A DNA stretch of 64,000 nt from an uncultured Ignavibacteriota bacterium (GTDB taxonomy: Bacteria > Bacteroidota > Ignavibacteria > UBA10030 > UBA8401). Location of the stretch: assembly GCA_903861125.1 (NCBI GenBank), contig CAIOTF010000051.1:1-64000 (forward strand). The letters are read 5' to 3'. Below the pieces are notes generated by a model, which was not told where the DNA came from, did not search any database, and saw nothing but the letters and a program-made list of their open reading frames with translations. Below, piece after piece: positions 35,071-46,200 of the stretch. Position numbers and translations under genes: made by a program. The stretch's first letter is position 1. Each line of letters opens with the position of its first letter.

Positions 35071-36615
35071 ATGAAAACCATCGGCGTATCTAAAAAGACC
35101 ATCATTATTTTCGCGACAATTCTTGTCATCATCGGAATTTCGGCATACGGCGCAAGCATTTTCCTTAACCGATGGACTGATGAAATTATTCAGACGAACA
35201 CGGAGCTAACACGGGAAACAGTCAGAAAGATCATGACCGCTTCAGTATCGGTCATTGATAGTCTTGAACAGCAGAATTTCTTTTCACGCGAGACCCTGTC
35301 AAAAAAAGAGTGGCGGACTATTGATAATCTTTTTTCCGCGATTACGGCAAGCCAGGCACACTCCGTTGTCGGGATGGAAGGGGGATTTTATTTTGTCTCA
35401 TTCGACGAAATGATCGGCTATTCGTGGCCAACGGCACCGGATCCCGCGCCGGCGTACGGACCTGCTCCCCGCTCGTACCCAATCATCAAATCTCAGATCA
35501 TAAAATCCATTCATCTGCGTAAGTCGTTATTGGAATTTCATTCATTCGATTTTGCTGTTTTTCCGTTGGCAACCGAACCAATTATTATCCGCAACAGAAT
35601 TGTCGGCGGAACGTGGGCACGCATTCATGTTGAACGGGAACTTCCGTCGAGCAAATTAATGCACATATTGAACATTGCTGCAATCGTAGCCATTGGTGCT
35701 CTCGGTGCCGCAATGATCCTGCTCTGGTTCCGCCGAAGACACGTCAATGCCATCCGCGCAGGTCTCGATCTGGTAAAACTTGATCCGTCATACCGTCTTC
35801 CCTTGGAATCAGGCGTCTATGGCGCGATCGCAGCATCGATCAATTCAATGGTCGATGCATTGATTCAGGAGCAGCACATACGAGAACAATTGGAACGGAA
35901 TCTCCATCAGCAGGATAAAATGGCGACGCTCGGGAAATTGATTGCCGGTGTTGCACACGAAGTAAAAACTCCGCTGGCAATTATTAAAACTCGTATTCAG
36001 ATGTGGCAGCGCGATCTTCAGCAGGAAAAACCCGAAGGCGAATTGCGAACAACCGTCTCCGATGATTCAATGGAACTGGTCGTCAAGGAAATCAACCGTC
36101 TTTCCAATCTGGTGAAACGCCTGCTGGTCTTTGCAAAGCCGACACAAAATAAATTCCAAAAACATAACATCAACGATGTTGTCCGGCAGACGGCATTGAT
36201 CATTCAAGTGGAAGCGGAAAACAAACATATTTCTGTCATCATGGAGTGTGCAGAGAATCTTCCGCTGCTTGAATTCGATCATCAGGCAATGGAGCAGGTG
36301 TGCATCAATCTGTGTGTGAACGCCGTGGAATCGATGCAGGAGAACGGCACACTGACGATCTCAACATGGATCAGCGATGATGGTGGATCGGCCTTTGTTC
36401 AATTCAAAGATACCGGCAAAGGAATACCGGAAGAACTGCGGCAGAAGATCTTCGATCCGTTCTTTACAACAAAAGAGCATGGCGTCGGTCTCGGACTTTC
36501 CATCTCATACGAAATCGTGAAAGCACACGGCGGAAAGATCGAATTCATTCCGACCGAAGGAGAAGGAGCTACCTGCCGCATTACTTTGCCAACTCAGATA
36601 AAAGGAAAAAAATAA
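35071..36615 (+). CDS. Membrane sensor histidine kinase (NtrB/AtoS type)
   Basis: 514 residues. First membrane helix at 9-28, an extracytoplasmic sensor of about 170 residues with a Pro/Ala-rich loop (PTAPDPAPAYGPAPRS), second helix near 205-225, HAMP-like linker, HisKA with phosphorylatable H296 in GVAHEVKTPLA, and an HATPase domain with N-box CINLCVNAVE, G1 DTGKGIPE, F-box FDPFFTTK and G2 GVGLGLSIS. It should phosphorylate the response regulator encoded four bases downstream. The signal is unknown; the surroundings suggest a peptide or glutamyl compound. Only plus-strand pair among minus-strand operons. Confidence 0.92.
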   Translation: MKTIGVSKKTIIIFATILVIIGISAYGASIFLNRWTDEIIQTNTELTRETVRKIMTASVSVIDSLEQQNFFSRETLSKKEWRTIDNLFSAITASQAHSVVGMEGGFYFVSFDEMIGYSWPTAPDPAPAYGPAPRSYPIIKSQIIKSIHLRKSLLEFHSFDFAVFPLATEPIIIRNRIVGGTWARIHVERELPSSKLMHILNIAAIVAIGALGAAMILLWFRRRHVNAIRAGLDLVKLDPSYRLPLESGVYGAIAASINSMVDALIQEQHIREQLERNLHQQDKMATLGKLIAGVAHEVKTPLAIIKTRIQMWQRDLQQEKPEGELRTTVSDDSMELVVKEINRLSNLVKRLLVFAKPTQNKFQKHNINDVVRQTALIIQVEAENKHISVIMECAENLPLLEFDHQAMEQVCINLCVNAVESMQENGTLTISTWISDDGGSAFVQFKDTGKGIPEELRQKIFDPFFTTKEHGVGLGLSISYEIVKAHGGKIEFIPTEGEGATCRITLPTQIKGKK

Positions 36616-36619
36616 CTCC

Positions 36620-38002
36620 ATGAAAGAGAAAAGAACTATTCTTGTTGTTGATGATGAAGCATCCATGCGGACCAACGTTGTCGAATTATTATCGCGCGAA
36701 GGATATTCAGTATTTGAGGCGTCCGACGGAGCAGAGGCATTGAAGGCTATAAAATCGCATTCGCTGAATCTTGTACTGCTTGATATTAATCTGCCGAAGA
36801 TCGACGGCATTACGGCATTGAAAGAGATCAAGAAGGATTTTGCCGACCTTCCTGTTATTGTCTTTACGGCATACGGCACCAGCGAGCGAGCCATTGAAGC
36901 AATGAAAGCAGGCGCGTACGATTATCTCGACAAGCCGTTCGAACTGGACGAATTCCTTCTAATTGTACGGCGGGCATTAACGTTTGGCGACCTCCTCGGC
37001 GAAGTGAAGCAATTGCGCTCCACAGTCTCTAACAACACACAGCTTTCCGCAACAAGTCAGCTTGTCGGTATCAGCCAAAAATCGCAGGAGATCTTCAAGT
37101 TGATCGGCCGCGCAGCTCCGAGCGAAGCAACCGTTCTAATCCAGGGTGAAAGCGGTACGGGAAAAGAGCTCATCGCCGATGCAATTCAGCGGCACTCGTT
37201 GCGCAAAGAAAAACCGTTCATTAAAGTTGATTGCGGCGGATTAACGGAAACCTTGCTGGAAAGTGAATTGTTCGGGCACGAAAAGGGATCTTTTACCGGT
37301 GCTGTTTCACAGCGCAAGGGACGGTTCGAGCTGGCAGACGGCGGAACGATTCTGCTGGACGAAGTGAACAATATGACACCGGGGCTGCAGATGAAACTGC
37401 TGCGCGTACTGCAGCAAAAGACATTTGAACGAGTCGGCGGAAAAGATACCCATACCGTTGACGTGCGCATCATCGCCGCCACCAACAAAAATCTTGAAGA
37501 TGAAATGAAGGCCGGACGCTTCCGTCAGGATCTATTCTACCGCCTCAACGTAATTCATATTGTTATTCCTCCCCTGCGTGACCGGCCGGAAGATATACCT
37601 GTGCTTGTTGACCATTATTTGAAGCGGATTAAACCAACAGAAAAGATTATTGTTCCGGACGAATCGTTGACAAAACTTATGGCCTATTCCTGGCCCGGCA
37701 ATGTTCGTGAGTTGGAGAATGTTATCCAACGCGCACTCGTTATGACACATGGAAGCGTGATCACGATCGATCACGTGCCGTTCTCTGCTCAGCCCGTGAC
37801 CGGGAATACCGGCGGGAACAATGTGCTGCAGGAAGGATTCAATTTGAAATCGTATCTAACAGCCATGGAAAAGAATTTGATCGTGGAAGCGCTGGAAAAA
37901 ACAAATTGGAACCGGACCTTAACAGCGAAGATGTTGAATATTAACCGGCGATTGCTCTTTTCAAAAATGCTTTTCTACAATCTCAATCGAAAAAAGATGT
38001 AG
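36620..38002 (+). CDS. NtrC-family sigma-54-dependent response regulator
   Basis: 460 residues. Receiver domain (about 5-120) with phospho-acceptor D55 in LVLLDINLPK; AAA+ sigma-54 interaction domain (about 145-385) with Walker A GESGTGKE, the sigma-54 contact loop GSFTGA (a normal variant of GAFTGA) and Walker B GGTILLDE; C-terminal Fis-type helix-turn-helix (about 415-455). It would activate sigma-54 promoters when phosphorylated by the upstream kinase. Several candidate sigma-54 sites lie in this window, including one just before the kinase gene, which would allow autoregulation. Confidence 0.93.
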   Translation: MKEKRTILVVDDEASMRTNVVELLSREGYSVFEASDGAEALKAIKSHSLNLVLLDINLPKIDGITALKEIKKDFADLPVIVFTAYGTSERAIEAMKAGAYDYLDKPFELDEFLLIVRRALTFGDLLGEVKQLRSTVSNNTQLSATSQLVGISQKSQEIFKLIGRAAPSEATVLIQGESGTGKELIADAIQRHSLRKEKPFIKVDCGGLTETLLESELFGHEKGSFTGAVSQRKGRFELADGGTILLDEVNNMTPGLQMKLLRVLQQKTFERVGGKDTHTVDVRIIAATNKNLEDEMKAGRFRQDLFYRLNVIHIVIPPLRDRPEDIPVLVDHYLKRIKPTEKIIVPDESLTKLMAYSWPGNVRELENVIQRALVMTHGSVITIDHVPFSAQPVTGNTGGNNVLQEGFNLKSYLTAMEKNLIVEALEKTNWNRTLTAKMLNINRRLLFSKMLFYNLNRKKM

Positions 38003-38026
38003 TCCGTTACATACGCAGCAGTACCC

Positions 38027-39991
38027 CTAACGGATTAAAATCATTTTCTTCTGTAACCGCACACCATCTGCCGATAGGCGGCAGACATAGACTCCGCTGG
38101 CAGAGAAAGCGGGAGTCCAATGGTAATCATAACTCCCCGGCATCTGCTTTGCGTCAACAATCGTTGCAACCTTTCGTCCAAGAAGATCATAGACCTCCAG
38201 CGTTACGTGCGCCGAAACCGGCAGAGAGTATTGTATCGTGGTGGTGGGATTGAACGGATTGGGATAGTTCTGCTTCAGTACGAAATCCGCCGGAAGAACA
38301 TCCGATCCGGAAAAGACCCTTTTTAAAATCCATCCGTCGGGATCGAGAAGAACAGATACAGGCTGCACAGGAAAACGGATACTGAAGATTTGCGACTGCA
38401 TATTATTGAAGAGCGTTACCGTCGTATCCACTCCGTTCGCACTGATACGAAAATCGATCGGCATAATAAAATATTTCGGATTCGTCCGATCCGCCGGCTG
38501 GCGAAGTGCTATGGTGAGCATTGACGAATCCCCCGCCGGTTTCCACTCCCAGGAATATTCGTAACTTGGAATATTCTCCCCGTATATCCATTCCTGAAAG
38601 AAATACGCAAGATCTTTCTTCGAAACTGTTTCGCAGACCGTCTGAAAATCCTTTGTTGTTGCCGTGGAGTATTTCAGCAGCGGATCGTTGGCATATGAAA
38701 ATAATGAACGATAGAAAAGACTGTCCCCCAATGTATGGCGAAGCATGTGAAGCACACTCGCCCCTTTCGAATACATCAACAGCGAATAAAATAGAGTGCT
38801 TGGATTAGTGGTATCCGGCACTCCGATCACTCCGTGCGTCAGCATTCCTCTTTGCAGTTGAGGATTCATGTATTCCCAGTACGATGCGACACCATATTTT
38901 TTTTCACGGTAGAGAGCTGTGCAATACTGCGCAAATCCCTCATTCAGCCACAGATCGGACCATGTGCGGCACGTGATCATATCGCCGAACCATTGATGAG
39001 CCAGTTCATGCGCAATCACATCCTCGTCAAACGTTCCCAGCGACGTCATCGTTTGGTGCTCCATTCCGCCGCTGCCGAATTCCGCATGACCGTATTTTTC
39101 TTTAATGAACGGATATTGACCGAACATGTTTGAATATATTGCAAGCATTTCAACAACACGCGGAAGCGCCTGCTGTGCCTCCGAATAATGTTCCGGCAGC
39201 ACGTAGTTCAGCACTTCCATGGAATCTGTCGGCGAATACCGGTACCAGTTGGAGAATTGAACATAATTTGTCATGGAGACCGAAATAAGATATGCCGCAA
39301 TCGGATACCGTTCTTTCCAGTGATATGTCGATCGTCCGTTTCCATGATTTACCGCTGAAACAAGAATTCCCTGCGAACCGACCTTGTATATTGAATCGCA
39401 CGTGACAATAATATCAGCAGAATCCGCCTTGTCACCCGGATTGTTTTTGCACGGCCACCAATCGCTCGCCCCGAACGGTTCGCTCAGCGAATACACCCAC
39501 GAAACGTTGGAATGACTATAGAACACAAAACTGCCGAATCCGGTTGCCGCCGGCGTTCCCTGATAGTAAACATCCACCGAAAGAACTTCTCCTGTTGTAT
39601 ACACGCGGTCAAGTATGATCTCGCAGGAATGGCTCGTCTGTTGGAACGCATTCCTTTTTCCGTTCAGCAGAACCGAATCCACACGCATTGTGTTTTCAAG
39701 ATCCAAAATCAGCAACGTTGAACTGTTCTGCAGAGACGTTCCGCCGATGGTGACTTTTCCGGAAAGATAATTGGGATTTGTTGTGATGTTCAGTTCCAGT
39801 TTGTAATACGTAACATCAAACCAGCTGCTGGCCGAAGTTGTTACTGCCGATTGACGTTTAACCAGTGCGCTCTTTTCAAATGGAGAATGAGTGAGCGTTT
39901 GCCCAACGGCAATGGAAAGATATAATAACGACAGCATAAGCGTAATACGGAGTCGGAGGATAATCGGTAAAGAGAGTTTCCGCCGTATCAT
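38027..39991 (-). CDS. T9SS-exported M1-family aminopeptidase
   Basis: About 654 residues from the ATG at 39991, which starts a signal peptide (MIRRKLSLPIILRL...VGQ); ATGs at 40015 and upstream to 40093 are possible. M1 gluzincin signature: HELAHQWFGD with the downstream Glu in LWLNEGFAQY, and the exopeptidase motif GGMEH in place of the usual GAMEN. The C-terminal ~80 residues are a T9SS sorting domain (NYPNPFNPTT core). It would cut N-terminal residues from peptides outside the cell. Convergent with the NtrC gene, 24 bases apart. Confidence 0.88.
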   Translation of the reverse strand: MIRRKLSLPIILRLRITLMLSLLYLSIAVGQTLTHSPFEKSALVKRQSAVTTSASSWFDVTYYKLELNITTNPNYLSGKVTIGGTSLQNSSTLLILDLENTMRVDSVLLNGKRNAFQQTSHSCEIILDRVYTTGEVLSVDVYYQGTPAATGFGSFVFYSHSNVSWVYSLSEPFGASDWWPCKNNPGDKADSADIIVTCDSIYKVGSQGILVSAVNHGNGRSTYHWKERYPIAAYLISVSMTNYVQFSNWYRYSPTDSMEVLNYVLPEHYSEAQQALPRVVEMLAIYSNMFGQYPFIKEKYGHAEFGSGGMEHQTMTSLGTFDEDVIAHELAHQWFGDMITCRTWSDLWLNEGFAQYCTALYREKKYGVASYWEYMNPQLQRGMLTHGVIGVPDTTNPSTLFYSLLMYSKGASVLHMLRHTLGDSLFYRSLFSYANDPLLKYSTATTKDFQTVCETVSKKDLAYFFQEWIYGENIPSYEYSWEWKPAGDSSMLTIALRQPADRTNPKYFIMPIDFRISANGVDTTVTLFNNMQSQIFSIRFPVQPVSVLLDPDGWILKRVFSGSDVLPADFVLKQNYPNPFNPTTTIQYSLPVSAHVTLEVYDLLGRKVATIVDAKQMPGSYDYHWTPAFSASGVYVCRLSADGVRLQKKMILIR

Positions 39992-40187
39992 CGTATCGCT
40001 TGTTGTTATACGCATATTCATCAACGGAAATGTAACCAAAGAATTGCAGATGAGAAAGAGAAAGTTCGGCTGGGATATATTCAGAATCTTCACATCATAA
40101 ATACGTAATTATCTTTCTCCGAATAACCCAAAATATATTTTATTGCACAATACTCAGATTTGAATATTTTTAATCCACGGTATAAAA

Positions 40188-40214
40188 ACAACGCCCGACA
40201 ATTAACCGGGTTGT
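40188..40214 (-). terminator. Terminator after the deacetylase-like gene
   Basis: Stem ACAAC-CCCG / CGGG-TTGT with a one-base bulge; a TTTTTA tract follows on the minus strand. Confidence 0.7.
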
Positions 40215-40219
40215 GTAAT

Positions 40220-41344
40220 TTACTTCACGAGCATCATCTTCTTCACCTCGGAAAACGATCCGGAAGTAAGCTTGTAGATATACATACCGCTAGAGAGTTT
40301 CGAAGCATCGAAATTCACCGAGTAACGACCGGATTCCTGATGAGTGTTCACCAATGTCGATACTTCACGGCCAAGCGCATCATAGACTTTCAACATGACA
40401 TTGCCTGCTTTTGGTAGTGCGTAGCTGATGGTTGTTGTGGGGTTGAATGGATTTGGATAGTTTTGAGATGTAAGGGACTGTATCACAGGTGGACCGCTCT
40501 GTGATAGTGATGTTACCGTTTTGAAATACTGAGCGGCACCACTCAGCGTCATATACTGCACGCGGTTTCCATACCGGAGGTTCAACGAGTCCATCACTTC
40601 CCCGATCCACCGGACAACAATGCCCCCTGCATACGCCTGCCTGATGAAATAATCGTGGAAAAGGAGCGTATAGCATCCCTGCGGTTCTCCCTCGGCGCGT
40701 ATATGGTTCAGCGCCGATTCAAGTTGCGACCGGTAGTTCGCATCGGTCATGGACCATGTATATTCTGCATCGGATGGAAGATTATACAGACCTGTAAAAA
40801 TATCCTTCCGCACCGATTTCGTCGTTGAGATCCATAGAAAACCATTATCGGTCAACGCCCGGTATGTCGTGCTATCCTCGTTATGTCCCGGCGAAACAAA
40901 AAGGGCCGCCGTTACACCGATACTGTCCTGCAGAAGTTTTCTTCCGCTTTGTATCAGTTGCATCTGTTCGCTGTAGAGCAACGGACGGGTGGGACACCAC
41001 ATTTCGTGACCGGATTGACCGCACACGAGACAGATATGATTGTATCCGTGCTGGGCAACTTCATGTCCGCGTGACACTGTTGTTTTCAGTTCACGAACAA
41101 GCGATCCGTCGGCGTTTGCCGATTCGATCAGCCGGTGCGGAATAACAAGCCATGTAACCTTCCCTCCCCGCTGCTCCACTGCATTCTGAAATGGCGTGAT
41201 GGATCGCGGAAGAATCTCTGTATTACGAGAAAGAACATCGTCCACCCGGAGAACAATAACGAGTTTGCTTTGCGCGACACTCTTCGACGGAATGAAGCAG
41301 AGTAACAGCAGATATAAAAAATATATAAGGGATTTTATTTTCAT
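40220..41344 (-). CDS. T9SS-exported polysaccharide deacetylase-like protein
   Basis: About 374 residues from ATG 41344, which begins a good signal peptide (MKIKSLIYFLYLLLLCF); the longer frame to 41410 lacks one. The catalytic domain has the NodB/DUF2334-type order: VLRVDDVL (metal Asp pair), VSRGHEVAQHGYNH (metal His residues), VSPGHNED, and LLFHDYF near the end. These enzymes remove acetyl groups from polysaccharides; DUF2334 members have less certain substrates. The C-terminus is a T9SS sorting domain (NYPNPFNPTT core) ending in VKKMMLVK. Lies downstream of the amylase gene but with a hairpin and about 110 bases between. Confidence 0.82.
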   Translation of the reverse strand: MKIKSLIYFLYLLLLCFIPSKSVAQSKLVIVLRVDDVLSRNTEILPRSITPFQNAVEQRGGKVTWLVIPHRLIESANADGSLVRELKTTVSRGHEVAQHGYNHICLVCGQSGHEMWCPTRPLLYSEQMQLIQSGRKLLQDSIGVTAALFVSPGHNEDSTTYRALTDNGFLWISTTKSVRKDIFTGLYNLPSDAEYTWSMTDANYRSQLESALNHIRAEGEPQGCYTLLFHDYFIRQAYAGGIVVRWIGEVMDSLNLRYGNRVQYMTLSGAAQYFKTVTSLSQSGPPVIQSLTSQNYPNPFNPTTTISYALPKAGNVMLKVYDALGREVSTLVNTHQESGRYSVNFDASKLSSGMYIYKLTSGSFSEVKKMMLVK

Positions 41345-41429
41345 ACCGATGCAGTATACGGAGAGATAAGATAATTTGAAAGAGGACTCGGCACTCAAAT
41401 AAATGCACACTTCATTCGCGGGAACTAAT

Positions 41430-41445
41430 GCCCTCCGAAGAGGGC
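41430..41445 (-). terminator. UUCG-type hairpin after GH13 gene
   Basis: Minus-strand RNA would form GCCCUC-UUCG-GAGGGC, a very stable tetraloop hairpin eight bases past the gene's stop codon. No long T run follows, so it may act in mRNA 3'-end protection as much as termination. Confidence 0.55.
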
Positions 41446-41452
41446 TGCGAGA

Positions 41453-43108
41453 TCATTGTATCAATTGCATTTTTTTCACATCCGTAAATATTCCTGATTG
41501 CAGTTTATAAAAGAATAAACCGCTCGTACGCCGTGAAGCGTCGAACCGTACAGAATAACTTCCAGCTTCTTGTTTTTTGTTCACCAGTATCTCTATTTCT
41601 TTTCCAAGAATATCGTAGACGGTCAACTTCACAAAACCGGGAACAGACAATTGATATTGAATTGTTGTTGAAGGATTGAACGGATTGGGATAATTCTGAA
41701 AAAGTGAATACGTTTGCGGCGCATTTGCATTATTAACGGAGACACCGGTGTTTGAAATCTTTTCTATAATTTTATAACCCCAGGCCGGCAGGGTCATACT
41801 GGAATTGTCGGTCAGGGTAATCAGCGAATCGGTAAAAACATCTTTGTATGTTCCGCTGTAACTGCTTCCTGTAACCGAAAATGTTCTTTGCTGATTGGAC
41901 AGATTGAAAAGAGCACAGAGACGGTCCTTTTCATATTGGCGCATAAATGCAAATATGTATTGATCGGTATTTGTTCCAATGCGCACCGGTTCTTCACCCA
42001 TCGAGCCGTTCCAGAGCGCCTGATGGTCCTTTTTATAATGCAGCATTGTTTTATACTTGCCGGCCATCGGATGTGATTTCCAGACGATCTCATCTTTATC
42101 AAAAAATTTCAGCCGGTGATTTAATCCTGCTTCCTGCCCGCTGTATATCAGCGGCACACTTCTGAACGTTAGCGCAAGAAGAGAAAATTGTTCTGCGGCG
42201 GTTCCGAACAGTTCGGTATCGGTGCCGTACCACGAATTTTCATCGTGATTGGATGTGAAATATAATCTATTGTTGTTTCCCGGATAGAGAAGAGCCTCAT
42301 TAAGAGCATACGTGGAAAAAGTGTTGGCATTACTTGTTCCTTTATATAATCCGGGCAAAATGCCTCCTCCAAATCCGTAAAAACTCCACGCATACGTCAC
42401 ATCAAATCCGGCAGTATAATATTTTGCAGCGTCATCTTCGGCAATCATAATGATGCCCGGTTTTACGCTTTTTAGTGCTGTAACCGCCTGGGTCCAAAAA
42501 TCAATCGGAACAAAACTGGCGGCATCACACCGGAAACCATCAACATGTATTTCGGTAATCCAATATTTCATCGCCTCTATCATATATGCCCGCATCGATT
42601 GATTCCCGAAGTCGAGTTGAATAACATCTGTCCAATTTGTGCCGTGCGGCGAAATAAAGCCGCCGGTGGAATTTTTTTCATACCAGTCGGGGTGGGATTG
42701 CGTTAATACGTTGTCCCAGGATGTATGATTTCCCACCCAATCTATGACAACATACATCCCTTTTTTGTGGATCGAATCAACAAGCGCTTTAAATCCTTCA
42801 ATGGTCCCGAACTCGGAATTGATGCCGTAATAATCCTTCACCGAATAGTAACTGCCAAGGCTGCCGAGACGGTTCTTCACTCCAATCGGGTGAATAGGCA
42901 TGAACCAGATAATGCCGACACCAAGATCCTGCAAGCGGTCAAGGTGAGTTTGGAATGCGGCAAATGTTCCTTCTTTTGTGTATTGACGGACATTCACCTC
43001 ATAGATGCTTAGGTTGTAGCTCCACTGGGTGTGGTCCTGTGCGGTTCCCATCAATGGAACTGCACACGTAATGAAAGTGAGGAAGGCAATGCGTTTCATA
43101 TGATTCAT
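41453..43108 (-). CDS. T9SS-exported GH13 alpha-amylase-family enzyme
   Basis: 551 residues with signal peptide (about 1-23). The (beta/alpha)8 GH13 motifs are present: VVIDWVGNHTS (region I), VDGFRCDAASFV (nucleophile Asp), IMIAEDD (acid Glu) and FTSNHDENSW (third Asp). A small C-terminal beta domain precedes the T9SS sorting domain (NYPNPFNPST core). It would act on alpha-glucans on the cell surface. The sorting domain is about 87 percent identical to that of the GH81 gene upstream. Confidence 0.9.
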   Translation of the reverse strand: MNHMKRIAFLTFITCAVPLMGTAQDHTQWSYNLSIYEVNVRQYTKEGTFAAFQTHLDRLQDLGVGIIWFMPIHPIGVKNRLGSLGSYYSVKDYYGINSEFGTIEGFKALVDSIHKKGMYVVIDWVGNHTSWDNVLTQSHPDWYEKNSTGGFISPHGTNWTDVIQLDFGNQSMRAYMIEAMKYWITEIHVDGFRCDAASFVPIDFWTQAVTALKSVKPGIIMIAEDDAAKYYTAGFDVTYAWSFYGFGGGILPGLYKGTSNANTFSTYALNEALLYPGNNNRLYFTSNHDENSWYGTDTELFGTAAEQFSLLALTFRSVPLIYSGQEAGLNHRLKFFDKDEIVWKSHPMAGKYKTMLHYKKDHQALWNGSMGEEPVRIGTNTDQYIFAFMRQYEKDRLCALFNLSNQQRTFSVTGSSYSGTYKDVFTDSLITLTDNSSMTLPAWGYKIIEKISNTGVSVNNANAPQTYSLFQNYPNPFNPSTTIQYQLSVPGFVKLTVYDILGKEIEILVNKKQEAGSYSVRFDASRRTSGLFFYKLQSGIFTDVKKMQLIQ

Positions 43109-43228
43109 ACAATTTTCCCGACGACAGTTATATATTGAAACATCTGAAATATCTTACATCACTGTCATTCCGGACAATGGACAACAAATTATTCAGAGGT
43201 CTGATATTTACAAAACAACAGCTATTTA

Positions 43229-46200
43229 TTATTTGATCAGTTGCATTTTTTTCACATCCGTAAAAGTTCCCGACTGCAGTTTATAAAAGAACAAACCGCT
43301 CGTACGGCGGGAAGCGTTAAACTGTACGGAATAATTTCCGGCTTCCTGTTTTTTATTCACCAGTGTCTCAATTTCTTTTCCAAGAACATCAAACACGGTC
43401 AGCTTCACAAATCCGGAAACCGGCAATTGATATTGTATGGTGGTTGATGGATTAAACGGATTTGGATAATTTTGCTCCAGCGAAAATGTTGACGGAGCCA
43501 AAGTATGATCAATTACTCCGGCAGAATTTGACAGTTTCACCTGAATGGAATTCAGACTGAACAGCCAATTTGCTTTCTCTGACGGCGTATCTGTATCTAT
43601 TTCTATCCGCAGAATTTGTTTCCCCGCTTTCAGCGGCACGTTCAGAATACTGACCGGCTTCCACATTTGCCATCCGCCGGTATTCAATACTGCCTGCTTT
43701 CCGCTGATATCAACATTGTTGATCAGAATATGAAAATTTCCAAAACCGGGCACGGTGGCAACATTGGGAATGACATCGTAATTTCCATCATTCGGTACCT
43801 GTATTGTATACTCAAGCCATTCGCCGGCCGTCATCCAATAGACATCAAATCCCTGATCGTTCGACGCTTCAAGATCGACCCCTTCGTTCGGACGGTATGC
43901 CAATCCGACATTCTTTGCATCATTATCATGATACGCTACACCTTCGCCGCCGTTGTCATAATTTTCGGCCTGAATAAGTGCGGGAACCAGAATCGGCGTG
44001 CCGGTATACGGTGTACCATTTCCGAGAACTGTTATCACCGAACTGTCCTTCGTTGAAAGCTGAAGCTGATTGGTTACCGTCATCACAACTTTGTATGTGC
44101 CCGCATCGGTGAAGAGGTGAACTGTATCAGCCGTTGAGGCGGATTTTCCGTCGCCGAAATTCCATGAATACGAAAGGGGTGAATTGTTCCGGTCAGAACT
44201 TTTACTTCCGGTGAAACTTACTTTCAGCGGCATTTTGCCCCGCGTCTTATCTGCGATCAGCAGTGCAACCGGTGCATTAAGATTGACTGCTGCTGTGCTG
44301 ACCGACCGCATACGTTTCGGAGGAACGTTCAACGTATATCCATCCGAAAAATGAACGCTCACACTGTCTGGAGCAGGATTGTATGCAACGTACGTTTTTT
44401 CGCCGGTGCTGTTTTTCAAAACGGCGTATGTTGGAAGATCGGCGGTGACCGTAATATCCAGCTGTCCCATTTTTTTCATGTTGCTCAGCCAGTGATACGT
44501 ATGTGCTTTTGTTTCACCGTCGAACGGAGTATATGACGGGTTTGCAAAATACAACGACAGCGCCGCTGCGGGATCGGTCAATGACAAATATTGCCAGATA
44601 ATATCCGGCCATGTTGAGGGAGGTCCGTTCAATTCTTTTACGATCTCGTCGTAATTTGCTTTCACGTAATCAGGACGGCGGCCAAGATAGAGCGATCCTC
44701 CGGTGAACGGAAGCATGTTAATCCCGTGGATGAATTCCGGATTTGCTCCGAACCATGTGGAATGAACCCCTTTCCCTCCCCACACCATTCCTAATGCCTT
44801 AAAAGAATATGAAGCAGGAAAAACGGCATCATCCACATCGAACCAGTATTGTTCAATGGCGGTCCGTTCTGTTGCATAAAGATAAATTCCCAGATCACGT
44901 ACATCTTTTTGGCCTGTAACAGCTCCCCACAATGTTACCGCGGTGGCAAAGTTCATCGACTCGGAACTGGATTCTTCATTATTGCCGTCGCCAAAATCGC
45001 CGTGCCCTGCTTCCCATGAATGTCCGGCATACGGATCGAACGCTCTCAGGAACGGAAACCGTGTATCGCTCCGGTCGTAATTATTGCCATCCCTGATCAG
45101 CAGATCCACCATTCCGCCCCAGTTTTCTTTTGCCCCCCATGCGGAATCAAATTGCGCAACGATCGCAGCCCCCATAATGGCATATCCTGCGTGGAAATTA
45201 TGGTCGTTAATCTGATTATCCGCGCCGTAGCCTGAAGGATAACCGGTCAAGGTTTTCCAAGTAGTATTATAGACGTAGCTCTGCGTGCCGCCGGCAGTGA
45301 ACCATTCTTCCAGACGTTTTTTTATCTCGGAAATGAATTTGTCTCGCGCCGTTGTTGCTCCAAGCTGATCGGCAATATTTACCAGATGAGCAAACCGGGC
45401 GATCGCTTTTCCATTCTCGTACGTTCCCGTTACAGGAAGTGTTTCTGAAGAGACAGCATTGACCATGGCAAGAAGATCGGTACGGTTGTAATCTCCCTGA
45501 TCCGGCAATGCGGGCAAAACTCCTTCGAATGTAAGGACCGTTGTGAACTGATTGCCGTCGAACACTTTCATTTTTCCCGCAACGGAAGTGTATTCATAAC
45601 TTGTCAGCGTTGACGATGTATTCAGCCATTGATGACGGTACAACGCGGTGAGCGTTTGGTTGAGATTTCCGTTTTTAGCTTCTTTCAATTCGGTGGTGTA
45701 TGTAAACGTGGAAGTGAGTTTCGCCGTTGCTTCGTTATACGCCCACGAGACCGAACTTCCGGTAACAAATGCATAGGCATGCTGGCGGTACGTTTCAAGT
45801 GTTGCGGGAGTGTTATCCGGAAGCAGTGCAACGGAAAAATAATTTTTTCCGTTCAGCGATGACTGCAGCGTTGTCGTTCCGCTCCAGGTGGAACTGTCCG
45901 GCGCAAAGATACCGTAATGCCGTCCGTCAACGGTCATTCCGACAACACCTTTCTGATTGTACCAAATTGTCGGTGTAGTTCCGCTGGTGATGCTTGCGTT
46001 GCCGCCGGAGATTATAAAATAGACGAATGGAAGTCCGTGGCCGAGTGTTGCTTTCATTGTACGTGTTCCATCATCCCACAAAGCCGTAACCGTCCAATCA
46101 CCGTAATCATCCGTAAAAGTTTTTGCTGCGCTCAATCCTGCCACACCGATGGTCAGCTGCTGGGAAAACGGGAATAAATAATCAGATGCGGCGTATGTCG